Shown one piece after another: positions 55,700 through 64,000 of a stretch of 64,000 bases of DNA. The notes under the pieces were generated by a model that made no database searches, had not been told where the DNA came from, and saw only the letters and a list, made by a program, of their open reading frames with translations. Location: assembly GCA_037179515.1 (NCBI GenBank), contig JAXCGZ010003832.1:113485-177484 (forward strand), in the 5' to 3' direction. The translations under genes were made by a program, and so were the position numbers. This stretch comes from Halocaridina rubra (lineage: Eukaryota; Arthropoda; Malacostraca; Decapoda; Atyidae). Within the stretch, counting starts at the first letter, position 1. Each line of letters begins with the position of its first letter.

Positions 55700-56190
55700 A
55701 TACACTGAAGTTCCTTAATCATGGTTAAAATGCTTCTGGTTCAGGAGGCTTAGCGTGTCAGTATCTCTCAAAGGGAAGTGTTATCAAAACTAAAATTTTA
55801 AGAGTGCAAAACAATTTGAATCACAAGCATGCTGCCAAGAATTCACTAATCTATATTTTTTTATGTATTGTTATTTCTTAATCATTGTTAAAATGCTTCT
55901 TGTTTGAGAGGCTTAGCATGTCAGTATCTCTCAACGGGAAGTGTTACCAAAACTAATAATGTTTAAATAGAACAATGAAATATGAAATAACAAGCCTCCA
56001 AGGATTCACAAAGTTATACATTATTCATACATTGTTGTTTATTAATCATGATTGATATGTTTCTGGTTCAGGAGGCTTAGCTTGTCAGTATTTCTCAAAA
56101 GAAAGAGTTATCAAAATTGAAAATGTTTAAAGAGTGCAAAGGAATAAGAAATCACGAGAATGCACTCCACAGATTCAAAAATTCACATGC
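55700..56190. repeat. Three tandem units of about 163 bp upstream of zf-S
   Basis: CTTAATCAT.GTTAAAATGC...GGAGGCTTAGC.TGTCAGTAT starts units near 55714, 55876 and 56040. They lie about 60 bases from the zf-S acceptor. Confidence 0.85.
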
Positions 56191-56409
56191 AAGCTTGAAC
56201 AGCACTAAAATGCGCATACATCTCTGTAGTTAACCTCAAAATATAAACTTAAAGGAAAATACTATATGCATTTACCTAAGCATATACAGTGTTAAATAGT
56301 TTTACCTTAATGTATAAAAAAAATTAAAAAAAATGAAGGAATTGTTGTCGTGTTGTGAAATATGCTACTTTTACCAGCATTAAGATAGTTTTGTCATTTA
56401 TACTTATAA

Positions 56410-56630
56410 TTATTATTACTATTATTAAGCCAAGAACCAAGTCTAGCTGGAAAAAGACAAAAGACTATAAACCAGATGACTCCAGAAAAGAAATTGTCTT
56501 AGAGAGGAGAAGGAAAAAGTAGAGATGATAGTAAAAAATGAAATTATATAAAATGGTAGAACTCGGTATTACAGTACTGGCTTTATTCCACAATAATATA
56601 AAAAATTTAGCATCAAAATTTGCTTAATAA
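56410..56630. repeat. R7 copy
   Basis: Matches 54090-54320 block for block (AAGCCAAGAACCAAGTCTAG, GACTATAAACCAGATGACTC, GCATCAAAATTTGCTTAATA). Confidence 0.65.
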
Positions 56631-57028
56631 AACGTCATATGGGTCTACCAACATAGGTTGCTGGGTTACATGTAGATACGGTGTGGAAATGGTTGTGCCA
56701 GTTTTCCTCTCTGCCATGCATATGTAACCAAACCTATTCGTATTCGTTTTAATAGAAAAATTACTCATTATATAAATCTCATTGAAGCCGGGACCACTGC
56801 CTAATATAATACATGCAACGGGCATACACAGAGAAATGCAAAAAAAAAAAAAGTAATTTTTTCAGTTAATGAAACGATATTAAAAATGCAAGGCTATGCA
56901 ATCTGATGAAAGTTTATATTGACAAACTCTCTTGAAAAGACAATATTCCCAGTGGTAATGTTCAAAATGGCCACTAGTGCTTGCTCTTCATAAAGAAACA
57001 GCGCAGTTCAATCTTATACATGTGATGA

Positions 57029-57213
57029 GATGTAATTGGTTTTATATCACAGACTCCCTTTTTTAATAGGAGCTTGGTTTGTGCCTTCTTGCGAAGGACT
57101 TTGGTTTTGGCAAGTGCAACTGTTACCCTGGGTGATTGCCTTTTCTAACCTCAGATTGCTGCGAGCCGCAAACCCTCAAAGCCGCAAGCATTACCACTCC
57201 GCCATGGTGGCCA
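57029..57213 (-). mobile_element. SINE-2 copy
   Basis: Head on the minus strand: TGGCCACCATGGCGGAGTGG, TAATGCTTGCGGCTTTGAGG; body GTTAGAAAAGGCAATCACCC; end GTGATATAAAACC. Confidence 0.75.
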
Positions 57214-57559
57214 CATACTGAACTTTAATTAGAGAAACATTGAAACACGACTTAATGGTTTTCCAGCCGTGTACAGTCGTTGCAAAAAATTTACTCTTTC
57301 GAACACAAAACAATTTAAGTCAAACTACTGACATCATTGTAGTAAAGTTTTGTCTTATCTATCATTGTGAACAGCCCAGCAAGGGTATAAAAATATTTTA
57401 ATGCTACAATTCCCCCAAAAGATGTTTAATTGGTGCACTATCAATAACAAGAAATTAAAGCACCTTCATTAACAAGAAATTAAAACTGTGTTTGAAATAA
57501 GAAATCACAATTTTGTATGTACTGTATGTGCAAACTATGCATACTTAATCAGCTATACT

Positions 57560-57722
57560 CTGGAGCTGGCAGCAGAGCAGTAGTTAGAGCACACAAAGCG
57601 ACAAACTCATGTTCGAGCCCATCTTAGAGCGCTAAGAGGGATATTCAACCTTAATTCCCCCACTCCTCCTGTCGGTGTCCACCCCGAGAATGGAAATTAA
57701 TGGACATAAAACGACAAACAAT
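57560..57722 (+). mobile_element. SINE-1 copy
   Basis: GCAGAGCAGTAGTTAGAGCA and CTCATGTTCGAGCCCATC (B box), then CAACCTTAATTCCCCC, GTCGGTGTCCACCCCGAGAA and GGACATAAAACGACAAACAA. Confidence 0.75.
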
Positions 57723-58056
57723 AAGTGTTCATGGGAATACTATCTCTTTAATAATACACAATTTGTTACTAAATTAAATGCTTTAATGGCATCTTGTTTC
57801 TCACATACTCACTACCAATACTTCAGGAAAATAGTAAGAGTCCATTATGTTACAGAAATATGTAACACACCATGTAAACTACAATTGAAGAAGGGAATAA
57901 AAACTTGACTTTCAATACAGTTAGTATCTTTATTTAAAACTTTAATAACACCAAATCACAATAATAACTGAAGACAATTCCATGTTAACAAAGCAAAATT
58001 TTTTGTCTATCCAGTAGCTGTTTCCTTTTCCTGTGAGACACTGGCTTCTGTGACAG

Positions 58057-58062
58057 TTTATT
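58057..58062 (-). terminator. Candidate poly(A) signal of zf-T
   Basis: AATAAA begins about 8 bases after the TGA stop of zf-T. Further AATAAA-like hexamers lie near 57930, so use of this one is unproven. Confidence 0.35.
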
Positions 58063-58069
58063 AAATACA

Positions 58070-58498
58070 TCAGTACCTCATTAAATCCTTGAAACTAGCA
58101 ATGGCAGGCTTCTTCATACAGTGCATTCGGACGTGCCGATTTAAATTAGACTTCTGTGTGGCTTTGTATGAACAGAGCTGACACGAAAATGGCTTTTCTC
58201 CAGTATGTTTTCGCATGTGAGACTGAAGGACCTTGAAGTGTGATGCCCTATAAGAACACCAATCACAGCTATAAGGTTTTGCTCCCGTGTGAGTATTAAT
58301 GTGTTCTACAAGATTATTTTTCCGCTTGGTTGTGAATCTGCAGAAACGACATGAAAACAACTTTACTAAGTGGTCATCATTATCACTGGATGCCTTAAGA
58401 TTGGAATAAGAAGAGATGGGGAGATGCGATTCGGCATTTCTCGTTGTTAGGTGTTCCTCCACTTCTATTATTTCATTGTAAGGTGTCCAGCGATCAAC
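58070..58498 (-). CDS. zf-T: alternative terminal exon, three C2H2 fingers
   Basis: It starts at 58498 (TGTGTTTACCTTCAG|GTT GAT CGC TGG), 142 residues. Leader VDRWTPYNEI is aromatic/acidic. Fingers: C50/C53/H66/H70, C78/C81/H94/H98, C106/C109/H122/H126. Linkers TGAKPY, TGEKPF. Helices: KRKNNLVE, SHFKVLQS, TQKSNLNR. Tail after the last His has an extra Cys and a hydrophobic end (IASFKDLMRY). Intron to zf-U is only about 320 bases, the tightest spacing in the bank. Its first residues V-x-x-W match zf-U and zf-W. Confidence 0.88.
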   Translation of the reverse strand, partial: VDRWTPYNEIIEVEEHLTTRNAESHLPISSYSNLKASSDNDDHLVKLFSCRFCRFTTKRKNNLVEHINTHTGAKPYSCDWCSYRASHFKVLQSHMRKHTGEKPFSCQLCSYKATQKSNLNRHVRMHCMKKPAIASFKDLMRY

Positions 58499-58821
58499 CT
58501 GAAGGTAAACACATAGTCAGTCTTAGTGACAGAAGCAGATTCATTCTTAGTGATAGCAGCAAATTCATTAAATTTTATAATTTATCATAGAACTGAGCTT
58601 CTTTCTCCTGTGCACTTCAGACTAAAGTCCAACGCTGCTTAAAATCAAATCAAATTTAAAATATCTCTCAAGTTTTACTAACATTAACTGGTATGATACA
58701 AAGCGGTATTTTTTTACAGTTTTCATTAAAGTGGCATCCGAAAATTTTGTCTGTCAGCTTCCTAAAAGATCAATATGCGTCTAGGCGAATATCATATCAA
58801 TTCAATAATCCTTACCAAAAC

Positions 58822-59238
58822 TTATTTTTCATGTTTTAACATATGGATTTTATAGTTGCTTCTCTGCGAACTTCTATATGGACAGTGAGGGCAGGCATAC
58901 GGTTTCTCTCCGGTGTGTTTACGCATGTGGACTTTCAGCGTCTTCTTCTGCGATGCCCTATATGGGCAGTACGCGCAACAGAAAGGCCGTTCTCCAGAGT
59001 GGCGATTGACATGTTCACTCAATGTCTCTTTGTATTTTGTGGCGAACGCGCAATAGAGACAAGTGAAGATCTTGTCAGGTCCTACGTGCTGTTTGGAATG
59101 CATCTGCATGCTCGTCTGATTGTTTGTCTGGAAACCGCAGATAGGACACTGATGCATCTTTCTGTTCTTGAATGATGCAATATGCAGATTATCTGATACT
59201 CCTTCCATTGTAGGCCAATTACTGTTCCATCCTTCAAC
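58822..59238 (-). CDS. zf-U: alternative terminal exon, four C2H2 fingers (parent type of zf-W 5' half)
   Basis: It starts at 59238 (AAACCTTGTTGACAG|GTT GAA GGA TGG), 138 residues. Fingers: C31/C34/H47/H51, C60/C63/H76/H80, C88/C91/H104/H108, C116/C119/H132/H136. Finger 1 (GFQTN.QT.MQMH) is joined to finger 2 by a long VGPDKIF linker, later linkers are SGERPF and TGEKPY. Helices: NQTSMQM, KYKETLSE, SQKKTLKV, SQRSNYKI (Tyr in the Leu position). Residues 1-104 align with zf-W with 23 differences counted by eye, and the upstream intron is also similar for about 150 bases. Confidence 0.9.
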   Translation of the reverse strand, partial: VEGWNSNWPTMEGVSDNLHIASFKNRKMHQCPICGFQTNNQTSMQMHSKQHVGPDKIFTCLYCAFATKYKETLSEHVNRHSGERPFCCAYCPYRASQKKTLKVHMRKHTGEKPYACPHCPYRSSQRSNYKIHMLKHEK

Positions 59239-59825
59239 CTGTCAACAAGGTTTAATCTTAAGTTGGTGGAAGTAAAAGAAAAGTACCTCACTTTTCTGCT
59301 ATCCTTTACATGACAGGTGCAGTAACAAACTTAAAAATGTATAATATGGCACACATATTAAATATTTCTTCATGCTCCAGCAATACTGTATTAATCATCA
59401 TTCCTGTGAAATACACTGTGGTAGATTCCCTTCAAAACAAGCCCTCAGTGGGCGTACTCAATGCATAAAATAGTAGAGAAAACACACTACAGTCAACTGA
59501 ATAAGTTAAATCATCTGCTTTTATATAACCAGTTTAGAGTCAAATAAAACCTATATCACTAATAATGGGTGCAGCAAAGAAGCCCCTGGAGATATACTCA
59601 GAATTGATGCACAGAGACAACCAGAAATTTTCTGAATATGAAGCCCATGTGATTTCAGCAAATGTCAGGATGTGTGAATATTATTGGAAAACTTTTGAAC
59701 ATGAAGCCCATGTCACTTTATTAGCAAAAAAGATACAAGACGACAGAGTAATCACAACATATCAACCAAACCATATTCCAGATTCATAAACTGTCATTGA
59801 CACAGAGTTACCAAGTAAGTTTTTG

Positions 59826-59876
59826 AATATATATATTGATGGGTATGCGATGAGCTGCACTGTATAAACAATAAGG
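59826..59876 (-). pseudogene. Relic duplicate of the last finger of zf-V
   Basis: TTGATGGGTATGCGATGAGC, TGCACTGTATAAACAATAAGG and GAATG align with 59938-59984 (TTCAGGGATATGCGGTGAGT, CGCAGTGTACGAACAATAAG, GGCATG). The copy ends before the second half of the finger and has no frame of its own. Confidence 0.65.
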
Positions 59877-59911
59877 GAATGATTATTCATAGAACAATGT
59901 TGACATACAAG

Positions 59912-60238
59912 CTAACCAGTATGTTTGCGTATATGTATCTTCAGGGATATGCGGTGAGTCGCAGTGTACGAACAATAAGGGCATGCAAACGGTTTTTCAC
60001 CAGTGTGCAGTTTCATGTGATCTTTTAAGCTATCTTTCCTCCTCGTTCTGAACGAGCAATAAGCGCAGTCAAAGGGTTTCTCTCCCGTATGTCTCAGAAT
60101 ATGTCTCTTCAAATTTCCGTACGATTTTGTGTTGTAATTACAATGAGGACAGTGATGCACTTTACTGGATGTCTCTTGGGTCTCTTCTCGAGGTCGTCTC
60201 CAGTCCATCGTCCACTGATACCTAGCCTCTCGTTCCAC
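59912..60238 (-). CDS. zf-V: alternative terminal exon, three C2H2 fingers
   Basis: It starts at 60238 (GAACCCCCTCCTCAACAG|GTG GAA CGA), 108 residues with a charged leader (MDWRRPREETQET). Fingers: C30/C33/H46/H50, C58/C61/H74/H78, C86/C89/H102/H106, canonical TGEKPF linkers. Helices: SYGNLKR, RRKDSLKD, THRISLKI. The stop follows two residues after the last His (KHTG), so the next linker starts but is cut. That fits an ancestral exon that once continued into a further finger. A relic of its last finger lies about 40 bases downstream. Confidence 0.88.
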   Translation of the reverse strand: MEREARYQWTMDWRRPREETQETSSKVHHCPHCNYNTKSYGNLKRHILRHTGEKPFDCAYCSFRTRRKDSLKDHMKLHTGEKPFACPYCSYTATHRISLKIHIRKHTG

Positions 60239-60797
60239 CTGTTGAGGAGGGGGTTCGTCTTACTTATCATATATAAGGGGGAGAGATTTTAAAATAAATA
60301 TTAAGTATCTTTAACAAAGATTTCTCTATGTATATATTTTTTAGCACAAAACTATCCTACCAAATGTGAAAAAAGTTTTATATTAGCTTAAAACCATTTT
60401 AGTTTCAAAACCAGTTTCTCGCATTCAAGCAAAAGTATGGATAACATCAAAGAAGAAAATGCACTCTTTTAACAGCAATGCAAATAAAACAGAAAGATAT
60501 TAGACATCTGCATCCACCCCTTCCAGATTAATTAAATTCAAATAAACTTGATATAATCTAATTTAGTTAAGAGGGTAAGTCTCACTTCCTACCTATTAGA
60601 TAAATACTAATCCATGAGAGAATTCACTTACATTCACTGTTAAAGCAAATGTATGTCCAACTCAAGTGCAAATCAAGTAAAAGACATATTCAATCATTTC
60701 TTGAATATTTAAGATGTAGTTGTCCTTCAGAGATGTGACTCCACCTGCCACAATATGGTAAAATCAGGGCATTTAACATAACAGAGAAGGGTAATAA

Positions 60798-60990
60798 TCA
60801 GTTTTACTTTACGGACTCACTTTTTCTACCAAGGGATAGGACAGTGCCTTCCTGCGAAGATATTCTGGTTTCGGCAAGTGACCAGCATCCTGAGTGAATG
60901 CCCTTTCTAACCTCAGACTATGGCAGGCCACAAACCCTCGACCTGACAAATCAAAGTAGTGAGCTTTATCACTATACCATAATGGCCACA
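60798..60990 (-). mobile_element. SINE-2 copy
   Basis: Head TGGCCATTATGGTATAGTGA...AGGTCGAGGGTTTG, body GGTTAGAAAGGGCATTCACT, end CCGTAAAGTAAAACTG. The remainder of 60239-61735 is AT-rich with nothing I can name. Confidence 0.75.
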
Positions 60991-61737
60991 TATAAGAGAG
61001 AAGGGTAGTCTCATGCGAAGCACAAACCTAAAACAGCAATATTCAAAGAGTGCCCATTACAGTTCGGAGTTCATTATTCTGAGGTGAGGTCCAGAGTTAA
61101 TATTCATGAGTTAAACAGGAATGAGTAATAGCATAATAGTGGTGGCGAGTGAGCCCAACATTTGCAATATGGTCTGTCTGTAAGATAAAAACTCCCTTCC
61201 CCCCAAAGAAATGGAAAGGATGAAAAATATCACTTGCACAGATACAATGAAAGGAACAAATGAATTCTTCAGTTTATTCCAATGGTATATTACATATCAA
61301 CACCTTGATCACTTATAGTTTTTAAAATATTGCTAATACCAAATACTTAATAATTACAATAAATACTGAGAAATAAAAGACAAATTTCTGCGCATAAAAT
61401 CAAATGCCATTGATTATAACACAAGGTTTAAAAAAAAAAATACTTTTTATTATGTAAAATCGAACAATAATGTCATTATATACAGTAATGCATTTAATAA
61501 GGAAAAAATAATCAGTACGTCAGCAAAGAATTTCTTTTATGCACAGCATTTGGTCCTACTTATGACCAAAACAGAAATTGCAAAGCAAAAAATGTTGTTG
61601 GGTCATTAGTAAGCTGTTATTTTTATTTTTATTGGCCTAAATATAATAATTCTTCCTTATAATAAGTCATTGCACTAATGCTGTAGTCTCCTTGTAACAA
61701 TGACATTTTTATGCAGCCATCAGTTTGTTACACGACT

Positions 61738-61905
61738 TAATCCACGGGTTGGTGAAAACTAAACTGTTCTGAGTCATTTATTAAATTGTTTAATCAGTGA
61801 CAATGATGAATATCCATAAACATGCCACTTCTGAATGGCTGGAGTTTTATGTAGTTGCCTCTTCCTAAACGAGGCAAATTTGAACAGCTTAACTCTTTAC
61901 CTGCA
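61738..61905. repeat. Segment homologous to the 3' flank of zf-X
   Basis: AAACTAAACTGTTCTGAGTC, TTAATCAG...CA..AAACATGCC, TTTATGTAGTTGCCTCTTCC and GGCAAATTTGA match 63110-63262 (AATCTAAACTGTTTCTGAGT, TTTATGTGGTTGTCTTTTAC, AGACAAATCTGA). In zf-W it lies about 330 bases further from the exon than in zf-X. Confidence 0.6.
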
Positions 61906-62228
61906 AATCAGACACCTGCTGGAAATCTCTTACTCAGGGGTGCATTGTATGTATGACATATTTGCTTATCAAATATTTTCAAAATGCATTCCATTCCCTC
62001 AAGTGGCAGAGGAAATCTATATCAGGCATTTGAAGTTGGTGCCATATATAAAATCAATGTTTCAATCAGCTGAGAGGTACTTAAATGATTCAGTAGCCAG
62101 TTAGGTGTTGAGGGAAGCAGTACAATATTTTTCGTCTGAAGAGTGGCAGCATACCCCCGCAATGAGTTGCAATTCATTTCGTTGACAGCTTGCGGGGAAA
62201 GAGCTAAAAGGATGCTTCGCAATTCCTC

Positions 62229-62732
62229 TTACTCGTTTGAGTGCAGTGTCAAATGCCTATTCAGCGACGTCTTCCTTGCAGATCTGTAAGAACAGAGATG
62301 ACAACCGTATGGTTTTTCGCCTGTGTGTATACGGAGGTGGTTTCTAAGATTCGTTCTGTCAGCAGTTGAGTAAGAACAGAAGGAACACGCGAGAGGCTTT
62401 ACCCCAGTGTGAGTAGACAAATGGACTCGAAGAGTTTTCTTCTGCGATGCCCTATAAGGGCAGTAATCACAAAGGAAAGGTCTTTCTACAATGTGGCGAT
62501 TGATGTGTTCATTTAATATCTCTTTGTGTCTTGTGGCGAACGCACAAAAGAGACAGGTGAATATCTTGTCAGGGCCTGCATGTTGTGTGGAATGCATCTG
62601 CATGTTCGTTTGTTCGTTTGTCTGGAAACCGCAGATAGGGCATTGATGTATTTTTTTGTTCTTGGAAGATGCAGTTTGCAGACTGTCTGATACTCCTTCC
62701 ACTGTAGGCCAATTACTGTCCCATCCTTCAAC
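62229..62732 (-). CDS. zf-W: alternative terminal exon, five C2H2 fingers, mosaic of zf-U and zf-X
   Basis: It starts at 62732 (TTAAAACTTATTGACAG|GTT GAA GGA TGG), 167 residues, the most fingers in the bank. Fingers: C31/C34/H47/H51, C60/C63/H76/H80, C88/C91/H104/H108, C116/C119/H132/H136, C144/C147/H160/H164. Residues 1-104 follow zf-U. Residues 105-167 follow zf-X (8 differences in 63 by eye), including the odd linker TGVKPL, helices ADRTNLRN and ARKTSLNR and the end HSNE. The switch lies in finger 3, at about 62400-62420. Linker IVERPF between fingers 2 and 3 is divergent. Confidence 0.9.
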   Translation of the reverse strand, partial: VEGWDSNWPTVEGVSDSLQTASSKNKKIHQCPICGFQTNEQTNMQMHSTQHAGPDKIFTCLFCAFATRHKEILNEHINRHIVERPFLCDYCPYRASQKKTLRVHLSTHTGVKPLACSFCSYSTADRTNLRNHLRIHTGEKPYGCHLCSYRSARKTSLNRHLTLHSNE

Positions 62733-62885
62733 CTGTCAATAAGTTTTAATCTTTATTGGTTGAAGTAAGAGAAGGTCCTTTACTCTCAGCTGCCCTTTAT
62801 ATGAAAGGTGCAATAAAACATAAAAAGTATGTCCTACATCACAACAAATGCCCTCATGCTTTCACAATAATGTGCTGACCAATGT
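62733..62885. repeat. Intron segment homologous to the 5' flank of zf-U
   Basis: CAACCTGTCAATAAGTTTTA, GGTTGAAGTAAGAGAA and CTGCCCTTTATATGAAAGGT correspond to the bases after 59238. The rest of the gap to zf-X has no other recognised feature. Confidence 0.65.
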
Positions 62886-63280
62886 CGTTTTTTGAGAAAA
62901 GAAGCTAACTAATCAATTTTAAAACATCAAGCTTTCATAGTTTACACATACACTAATAGAAAGAAAACTCTGAAACATTCATCATAAAAGAAATACATGA
63001 AATCATAGCTGCTGCGACCATTGAAGTTACACAAAATATACACTTCTACTTGTATGTATAATTTTTTAAAACCATCAGTTAGGTCAACATGTCAATTCAC
63101 AGCTTGGCCAAATCTAAACTGTTTCTGAGTTATTCATTCACATACTATAAACATATTAATCAGAAGCACTTGATAAAAATATGCATTCATAACACTGCAG
63201 ATTGAAATGACTTTATGTGGTTGTCTTTTACTTAACACAGACAAATCTGATCCACTGAGAAGCACACTTTTATATTTCTC

Positions 63281-63637
63281 TTATTCATTCGAGTGCATCA
63301 CCAAATGTCTATTCAGCGAGGATTTCCGGGCAGATCTATAAGAACACAGATGACAACCGTATGGTTTTTCGCCCGTGTGTATACGGAGATGATTCCTCAG
63401 ATTTGTTTTGTCAGCAGTCGAGTAAGAACAATAAGAACATGAGAGAGGTTTTATCCCTGTATGTGTGGACATGTGGACCTTAAAAACAGCCTTTCGGGAG
63501 GTAACGTATGGGCATAAATGACAAGGGTATGTCTTCACACCGTGGGAGATTGGAAGATTCGTGGCCTGCGGCAGCTGCTGCAGCATGATGATGTTACCGA
63601 CGTCAACCATCTGATGCGAACTACTTTCGTGTATCAT
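63281..63637 (-). CDS. zf-X: alternative terminal exon, three C2H2 fingers (most 5' seen)
   Basis: It starts at 63637 (CAAACCCTCCTCTACAG|ATG ATA CAC), 118 residues. A second possible acceptor, CATCAG|ATGGTTGAC at 63610, would give a shorter in-frame start but has a poorer pyrimidine tract. Leader is Ser/Gln/Pro-rich (MLQQLPQATNLP). Fingers: C39/C42/H55/H59, C67/C70/H83/H87, C95/C98/H111/H115, with linkers TGIKPL and TGEKPY. Helices: SRKAVFKV (Phe in the Leu position), ADKTNLRN, ARKSSLNR. It would be the first choice after the shared exons. An open frame reaches 63709 through intron. Confidence 0.88.
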   Translation of the reverse strand: MIHESSSHQMVDVGNIIMLQQLPQATNLPISHGVKTYPCHLCPYVTSRKAVFKVHMSTHTGIKPLSCSYCSYSTADKTNLRNHLRIHTGEKPYGCHLCSYRSARKSSLNRHLVMHSNE

Positions 63638-63945
63638 CTGTAGAGGAGGGTTTGTCTGAATTATAGTAGTCACCGATATACAAAACTTTTCTACCATTAC
63701 GTAATCCAAATATATCCCCTATACCTCATATTCCTTTCAGTTCTATAAACAAGAATCTTGATTAAATTACATACCATATTAGTGTTTTTGCCACACCACA
63801 CACAACAAGTGAGTGAATCAAGCACTCGTACTATCCGGTCACTTTCACATGACTGTTTATTAAGTCTCCGCATTAGAACGGTGTGATACGCCATGCTGTA
63901 ACAGAATTTCTGTTGTTTATGATAAAAAAAGGAAGACAAACACAA
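63638..63945. other. Right-hand intron, no constant exon found
   Basis: No BTB domain, no donor with a coding frame and no recognised repeat, so the shared upstream exons must be beyond the window. Confidence 0.5.
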
Positions 63946-63968
63946 GAGAGAGCGAGAGAGAGAGTAGA

Positions 63969-64000
<32 letters not shown>
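63946..64000. repeat. (GA)n microsatellite, interrupted
   Basis: GAGAGAGCGAGAGAGAGAGT then GA repeats to the window edge. Confidence 0.95.

Noticed and set aside
59565..59789. Plus-strand 74-residue frame (MGAAKKPLEIYSEL)
   Set aside because: It contains an internal nucleotide repeat (GAAGCCCATGT twice) and no domain, and lies in an intron; likely chance.
61835..62104. Plus-strand 89-residue frame
   Set aside because: It overlaps the zf-W/zf-X flank duplication, has no recognisable domain and no conserved frame in the second copy.

Overview
The window reads as intron-rich, repeat-rich animal DNA. Very long (TA)n, (GA)n and (TAA)n tracts, several tRNA-headed SINE families, CR1/RTE-like LINE tails and TA-flanked MITEs together suggest an arthropod, most likely a decapod crustacean. 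That placement rests on repeat style and my recollection of decapod repeats, not on a database match.

From about 3.7 to 63.7 kb the minus strand carries 24 intact exons and one decayed exon. Each encodes a variable N-terminal stretch followed by 2 to 5 C2H2-type zinc fingers and a stop codon. Every one starts directly after a plausible 3' splice site, and in every one the reading frame begins exactly at the exon border (phase 0). Most have no ATG at a sensible place, no fingers are encoded between them, and none has a donor site before its stop. The simplest reading is a bank of alternative 3' terminal exons of one gene, whose shared upstream exons lie beyond position 64000. The arrangement matches Drosophila lola, where one BTB-domain N-terminus is joined to one of about twenty finger exons; fruitless, Broad and tramtrack do the same on a smaller scale. 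No BTB exon is in the window, so 'lola-like' is inference. I name the exons zf-A (3.7 kb) to zf-X (63.6 kb) in plus-strand order; transcription would run from X to A.

The bank shows its history. zf-Q/zf-R and zf-E/zf-E' are duplicate pairs, and zf-E' has lost its frame and three zinc ligands. zf-W looks like a fusion of a zf-U-type 5' half with a zf-X-type 3' half, and the flanking introns agree. Short relics of the last finger of zf-A and of zf-V lie just downstream of those exons.

Left of the bank, on the same strand, is the first coding exon (1448-1850) of an unrelated, unrecognised secreted protein that continues off the left edge. Position 1-560 holds two LINE reverse-transcriptase tails.

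The introns hold four named tRNA-headed SINE types (SINE-1, SINE-2, a tRNA-like SINE head inside a MITE, and SINE-3), at least four MITE families with TA target sites, LINE 3' ends of three kinds, minisatellites that often abut finger exons, and five copies of a terminal-inverted-repeat element that sits next to (TA)n tracts. One copy interrupts a MITE whose uninterrupted relative lies 6 kb away.
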